DNA of 45,985 bases from Rubripirellula sp. (GTDB lineage: Bacteria > Planctomycetota > Planctomycetia > Pirellulales > Pirellulaceae), in the NCBI GenBank assembly GCA_022425745.1, contig JAKMEW010000402.1, positions 1 to 45,985 of the forward strand. The letters run 5' to 3'. Under the pieces are notes generated by a model, which was given only the letters and a program-made list of their open reading frames with translations, did no database searches and was not told the DNA's origin. The translations under genes were made by a program, and so were the position numbers. Numbering within the stretch: position 1 is the stretch's first letter; each line of letters begins with the position of its first letter. Shown here in pieces: positions 42,880-45,985 of the stretch.

Positions 42880-44445
42880 GTGACCAGAAACAAAACAAAA
42901 TGCTCCGTTTCAAAAAACATTCGATCTGTCAAAGAAACAAGAGTGGCTGTTGATTCCCGTACCACCTCCTTCAAGCCATACCGTTACTCATTTCAACTTG
43001 CGCGATTCATCAACATGACCGAGAAAACCCACCCCGCGAGGATCCGCACTCTATCGACAACCTACCGGAAAGTTCCAACACAGTTGACCCACAACATCAA
43101 GCGATCAGTTCGTTCACAAAAGCCAGTCCTCAACTTTGTAGTGAGCAGACACTTCGTTCCACAATGCGTCTCCAAAATCCTGCTGATGATGATCTTCCTC
43201 GGCGTCATGGAATCTCATTCCCTACATGGTGAACAGTGGCGTTCATGGAGAGGACCCAATGGAAACAACCACGCACCGGCAAATACAGACGCACCGCTCA
43301 GTTGGGACATAAAGACTGGGCACAATATTGCATGGAGCACGGCCATACCGGGACGTGGTCATTCGACCCCGATTTTTGTTGATCAGTGGATTTTCCTCAC
43401 TACGAGTGAACTTGAAAATCAGTCTCAGTCCGTTCTTAAACTTGATCGTGAAAGCGGAAGGCTCATCAATCAATGGACGATTCACAAAGGAACCTTACCG
43501 ACTCGTATTCACCCAAACAATTCCCACGCGTCACCGAGTCCGGTATCTGATGGAACCCATCTTTATGTCTGCTTTCACACCGAGGATGCAATCTGGGCAA
43601 CAGCCCTCACATTCGATGGTCAAATCCTTTGGAAAAAACGCGTGAGTAGTTACAAGCCTGCTGCGTTTCAGTTTGGATACGGAGCGAGTCCACTGATCGA
43701 AGAAGACTTACTCATCATTGCGGCGGAATATGACGGCGAAGAAAGCGGTCTTTATGCCTTATCACTTGAGAAGGGTGAGCCTGTCTGGAAGTTACGTCGT
43801 CCGCAAAACCTTAATTTTGCCACTCCGATCGTCGCATCGATTGCCGGCCAAAGACAGCTTCTCCTCGCCGGGGCAGATCAACTCATTTCCTATGATCCCA
43901 TCAAAGGAACCGTTCGCTGGCGAGCCGATACCGGAACAGAAGCAATCTGCGGTACCATCGCGTGGGATGATCGACGAATCCTTTTTAGCGGTGGAAATCC
44001 AATCGCAGGAACATGGTGTGTATCAGGAGACGGAAAGGCGTCGCCACTGTGGGACAACAATGTCATGTGCTACGAACAGTCCCTGCTAACCATCAAGAAC
44101 TACGCATTCGCAATTGCGGATAGTGGTGTTGCTTATTGTTGGCGAACCCTTGATGGAATCACCATGTGGCGGCAACGCCTTTTCGCTGGTGGTATCAGTG
44201 CTTCGCCTTTACTGGTCGGTAACCGAATTTACATTGCCTCACAGGCGGGCACCATTTACGTGATCGCGGCAACACCTGATCGGTTCGACTTACTTGCAGA
44301 AAACCCAAGTGGACAGTCGATCTTTGCCAGCCCTGTTGCATTAGGTGATCGCATTTACTTTCGTACGGCGGTTGGCACTGGCTCAGAAAGACAAGAATTC
44401 CTCGTTGCTGCGGGTGGTATCTCTCAAGGGAAACCACTGCGGTAA
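42880..44445 (+). CDS. PQQ-like beta-propeller repeat protein (second copy)
   Basis: A protein of up to 521 residues with the PQQ/BamB-like propeller: WRSWRGPNGNNHAPANTDAPLSW, IPGRGHSTPIFVDQWIFLTT, HASPSPVSDGTHLYVCFH, ASPLIEEDLLIIAAE, ISASPLLVGNRIYIASQAG, FASPVALGDRIYFRT. These blades are shared with the 21826-23154 protein, including the opening W-x-G/N-G motif. The hydrophobic export segment (SKILLMMIFLGVMESHSLHG) is about 105 residues from the GTG start at 42880, so a later start is likely; ATG 43015 (MTEKTHPARI) still leaves a long N-terminal extension, and an internal start nearer the signal cannot be excluded. Probably secreted, function unknown. Confidence 0.85.
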   Translation: MTRNKTKCSVSKNIRSVKETRVAVDSRTTSFKPYRYSFQLARFINMTEKTHPARIRTLSTTYRKVPTQLTHNIKRSVRSQKPVLNFVVSRHFVPQCVSKILLMMIFLGVMESHSLHGEQWRSWRGPNGNNHAPANTDAPLSWDIKTGHNIAWSTAIPGRGHSTPIFVDQWIFLTTSELENQSQSVLKLDRESGRLINQWTIHKGTLPTRIHPNNSHASPSPVSDGTHLYVCFHTEDAIWATALTFDGQILWKKRVSSYKPAAFQFGYGASPLIEEDLLIIAAEYDGEESGLYALSLEKGEPVWKLRRPQNLNFATPIVASIAGQRQLLLAGADQLISYDPIKGTVRWRADTGTEAICGTIAWDDRRILFSGGNPIAGTWCVSGDGKASPLWDNNVMCYEQSLLTIKNYAFAIADSGVAYCWRTLDGITMWRQRLFAGGISASPLLVGNRIYIASQAGTIYVIAATPDRFDLLAENPSGQSIFASPVALGDRIYFRTAVGTGSERQEFLVAAGGISQGKPLR

Positions 44446-44572
44446 CGCGACGACCTGTTCATCTCCAGAACGATCAAATGCCGAGTTAAACAGAGTGTTT
44501 TTTCAAGGAAGCACAGCCAAACCAGCTGACCAGCACAAGCTTTTCATCCAGCCAGACATTCTGACGATTGAC

Positions 44573-44584
44573 GCTGCGCGCAGC
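44573..44584. promoter_or_regulatory. Perfect 12-bp palindrome upstream of the phosphatase gene
   Basis: GCTGCGCGCAGC is a perfect palindrome 64 bases before ATG 44649. A small hairpin CGGTC-CAAT-GACCG (44624-44637) lies 11 bases before the ATG, overlapping the expected ribosome-binding region. Either could regulate the phosphatase gene; this is a sequence-only suggestion. Confidence 0.25.
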
Positions 44585-44648
44585 TAGGGTAACGTGTAGC
44601 AAAACCTAACAACTCCTCCCCTTCGGTCCAATGACCGTACAAAATTCT

Positions 44649-45985
44649 ATGCCTGTTAAATTCTCGCTGACCTGCGTTGCAACGACCGTTTGTTTTCTTC
44701 TCACACTGCCACCACTTGGTTGTGCGCAAAATACCAATGACACAATCGCTAAGACAGCCGAGCGGGCTGATAAAATCAGGGAGATGCAACAAGAGGCATT
44801 CAACCAAAAAAATGCTTCTTGGGGACATTGGGGTTATCAACCTCATCAGTACAACCAATGGAACAATCATTCCAACCGCCTCATCCCCGTCTACACCTTT
44901 GGCATCACCTTGAATCAATGGAGAGAGGAGGGAAGCAAATACCGAGATGCCGAAAAGTTACAAGCGCTCTACGGAACGTTGCCAAACGGAACGCTTAACC
45001 CACTCGCTAATTACTACGACCAGACCGACATCTATCACCTTCAGCAAACTGCGGTCGAACAAGGCTATCGCCACATCGTCTTGATTGTTTTTGACGGAAT
45101 GGATTGGCAAACCACTCATGCAGCCGCCTCTTATAAGCAAGGTCATGTCCCGTACATCAGCGGAAGAGGTCGAGGATTAAGCTTCTTAGACGACACTCGA
45201 ACCAAAACTGACTTCGCGTTAGTCTGCACCAGTCCAAAGTTCGGTAAGACGGACATAGACGTCAATGCCCAAACCGTCACCATGGGAACAGAACCGAGCA
45301 CGGGAGGATTTAACCCAATGCGAGGTGGCAGTGCACCGTGGGTTGAGCCAGTGACGGGTTACCTGATTGGTCGCGACCGCGAACAACCACACACAGTCAC
45401 CGATTCCGCTTCTTCCGCGTCAAGTCTAACAGCAGGAATAAAGACCTATAACGGCTCGATCAACTACAGCGTCAGCGGAGAACAAGTGGTTCCAATTGCA
45501 CGCCAATTAGAGTCGATGGGATACAAAACCGGTATCGTGAGCAGTGTCCCAATTTCTCATGCCACTCCTGCTGCAGCGTATGCGAACAATGTCACACGAA
45601 GCGACTACCAAGACATCTCGCGCGATCTGCTAGGACTACCATCGATCTCCCACAAAACCAAACCACTGCGTGGACTAGATGTTGTCATCGGTGGAGGGTG
45701 GAGTCCTGATAAAGAATCCGACGGCGGACAAGGCACGAACTTTTTGAAGGGTAACCGCTATCTACACCAAACGGATCTAGACGCAGCAAATACAGAAAAC
45801 CAAGGTCAGTATGTTGTTGCAACAAGAACTCAGGACGTAAGCGGTGCCGAAATACTTGAGCAAGCTACCACCCGTTCCATTCGAGAGCATAAGCGCCTTC
45901 TAGGGTTCTTTGGTACCAAGTATGACGGGCACCTTCCTTTTCAAACGGCTGACGGAAACTTCAATCCAGCAGCTGACGGCAAGGG
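44649..45985 (+). CDS. Alkaline phosphatase (partial, cut by the window edge)
   Basis: An open frame of at least 445 codons running off the right edge; it is missing from the ORF track because it has no stop. It starts at ATG 44649 with an export signal (KFSLTCVATTVCFLLTLPPLG) followed by a cysteine that could be lipidated, though the lipobox is not canonical. Phosphatase marks are LIVFDGMDWQTTHAA (first metal aspartate), TDSASSASSLTAG (catalytic serine region, close to the alkaline phosphatase signature), VSSVPISHATPAA and VVIGGGWSPD. The family hydrolyses phosphate monoesters outside the cytoplasm. The C-terminal metal ligands lie beyond the window, so activity cannot be judged. A phosphate-starvation role is plausible but no Pho box was identified. 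Confidence 0.88.
   Translation, partial: MPVKFSLTCVATTVCFLLTLPPLGCAQNTNDTIAKTAERADKIREMQQEAFNQKNASWGHWGYQPHQYNQWNNHSNRLIPVYTFGITLNQWREEGSKYRDAEKLQALYGTLPNGTLNPLANYYDQTDIYHLQQTAVEQGYRHIVLIVFDGMDWQTTHAAASYKQGHVPYISGRGRGLSFLDDTRTKTDFALVCTSPKFGKTDIDVNAQTVTMGTEPSTGGFNPMRGGSAPWVEPVTGYLIGRDREQPHTVTDSASSASSLTAGIKTYNGSINYSVSGEQVVPIARQLESMGYKTGIVSSVPISHATPAAAYANNVTRSDYQDISRDLLGLPSISHKTKPLRGLDVVIGGGWSPDKESDGGQGTNFLKGNRYLHQTDLDAANTENQGQYVVATRTQDVSGAEILEQATTRSIREHKRLLGFFGTKYDGHLPFQTADGNFNPAADGK

Noticed and set aside
44544-44918. 124-residue minus-strand ORF at the alkaline phosphatase start.
   Set aside because: Antisense to the phosphatase N-terminus, which has a signal peptide and continues as a long open frame with phosphatase motifs.
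1-45985. Search for mobile elements, CRISPR arrays, phage genes or rRNA.
   Set aside because: No transposase, integrase, regularly spaced repeats, phage structural genes or rRNA-like sequence was seen.

Overview
The window looks like chromosomal DNA of a planctomycete, most likely of the Pirellulales (Rhodopirellula-like) group. This is inferred from gene content. There are two DUF1501 proteins, a DUF1549/DUF1553 protein with the CTQCHNHPF motif, an ECF sigma factor of the planctomycete type next to a membrane Ser/Thr kinase, a secreted ThuA-like protein, PQQ-type beta-propellers, a Gfo/Idh/MocA oxidoreductase and secreted TIM-barrel and acetylxylan-esterase-like proteins. GC content looks moderate. 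No transposase, integrase, phage gene, CRISPR array or rRNA was seen. One tRNA-Arg lies near the left edge.

Layout. 1-4.8 kb: tRNA-Arg(UCG), a GNAT acetyltransferase, a complete myo-inositol oxygenase, a BFD-type [2Fe-2S] protein, an M20 peptidase and divergent rlmN. 4.8-9.5 kb: two coupled genes for secreted amidohydrolase-like proteins, three modules in all, of which only one keeps an obvious HxH metal motif. 9.7-12.8 kb: an unknown protein, an M32 carboxypeptidase and a zinc-ribbon membrane protein. 13.0-16.1 kb: an ECF sigma factor overlapping a kinase with a Cache-like sensor. 16.2-18.3 kb: a secreted ThuA protein convergent with a solitary MoxR ATPase, separated by a strongly structured 90-bp element. 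18.5-23.2 kb: an old-yellow-enzyme-like oxidoreductase coupled to a DHDPS-family aldolase, divergent from an AraC regulator, then a PQQ propeller. 23.3-27.4 kb: DUF1289, a tandem alpha/beta hydrolase, a secreted TIM barrel and a methyltransferase. 27.8-30.4 kb: a lone DUF1501 and moaA. 30.4-36.0 kb: a four-gene operon (DUF1549/1553, DUF1501, ECF sigma, and a membrane protein whose outer part is a DUF1549/1553-like module). 36.2-37.6 kb: rpe coupled to a histidine-phosphatase fold that has lost its catalytic residues. 38.2-46 kb: a giant AsmA-like protein, a Gfo/Idh/MocA oxidoreductase, a second PQQ propeller and a truncated alkaline phosphatase.

The best candidates for undescribed biology are: (a) the 30.4-36.0 kb operon, where a sigma factor is translationally coupled to a membrane protein that looks like an anti-sigma/receptor built on a DUF1549/DUF1553 scaffold with a CxxCH site, downstream of the DUF1549/DUF1501 pair it may monitor; (b) the 36171-36281 intergenic block, where perfect inverted repeats can form an H-type pseudoknot enclosed by an outer helix; and (c) a recurring theme of catalytic modules beside or fused to degenerate copies (amidohydrolases, esterase, phosphatase). 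All functions are read from motifs by eye; no database search was run.
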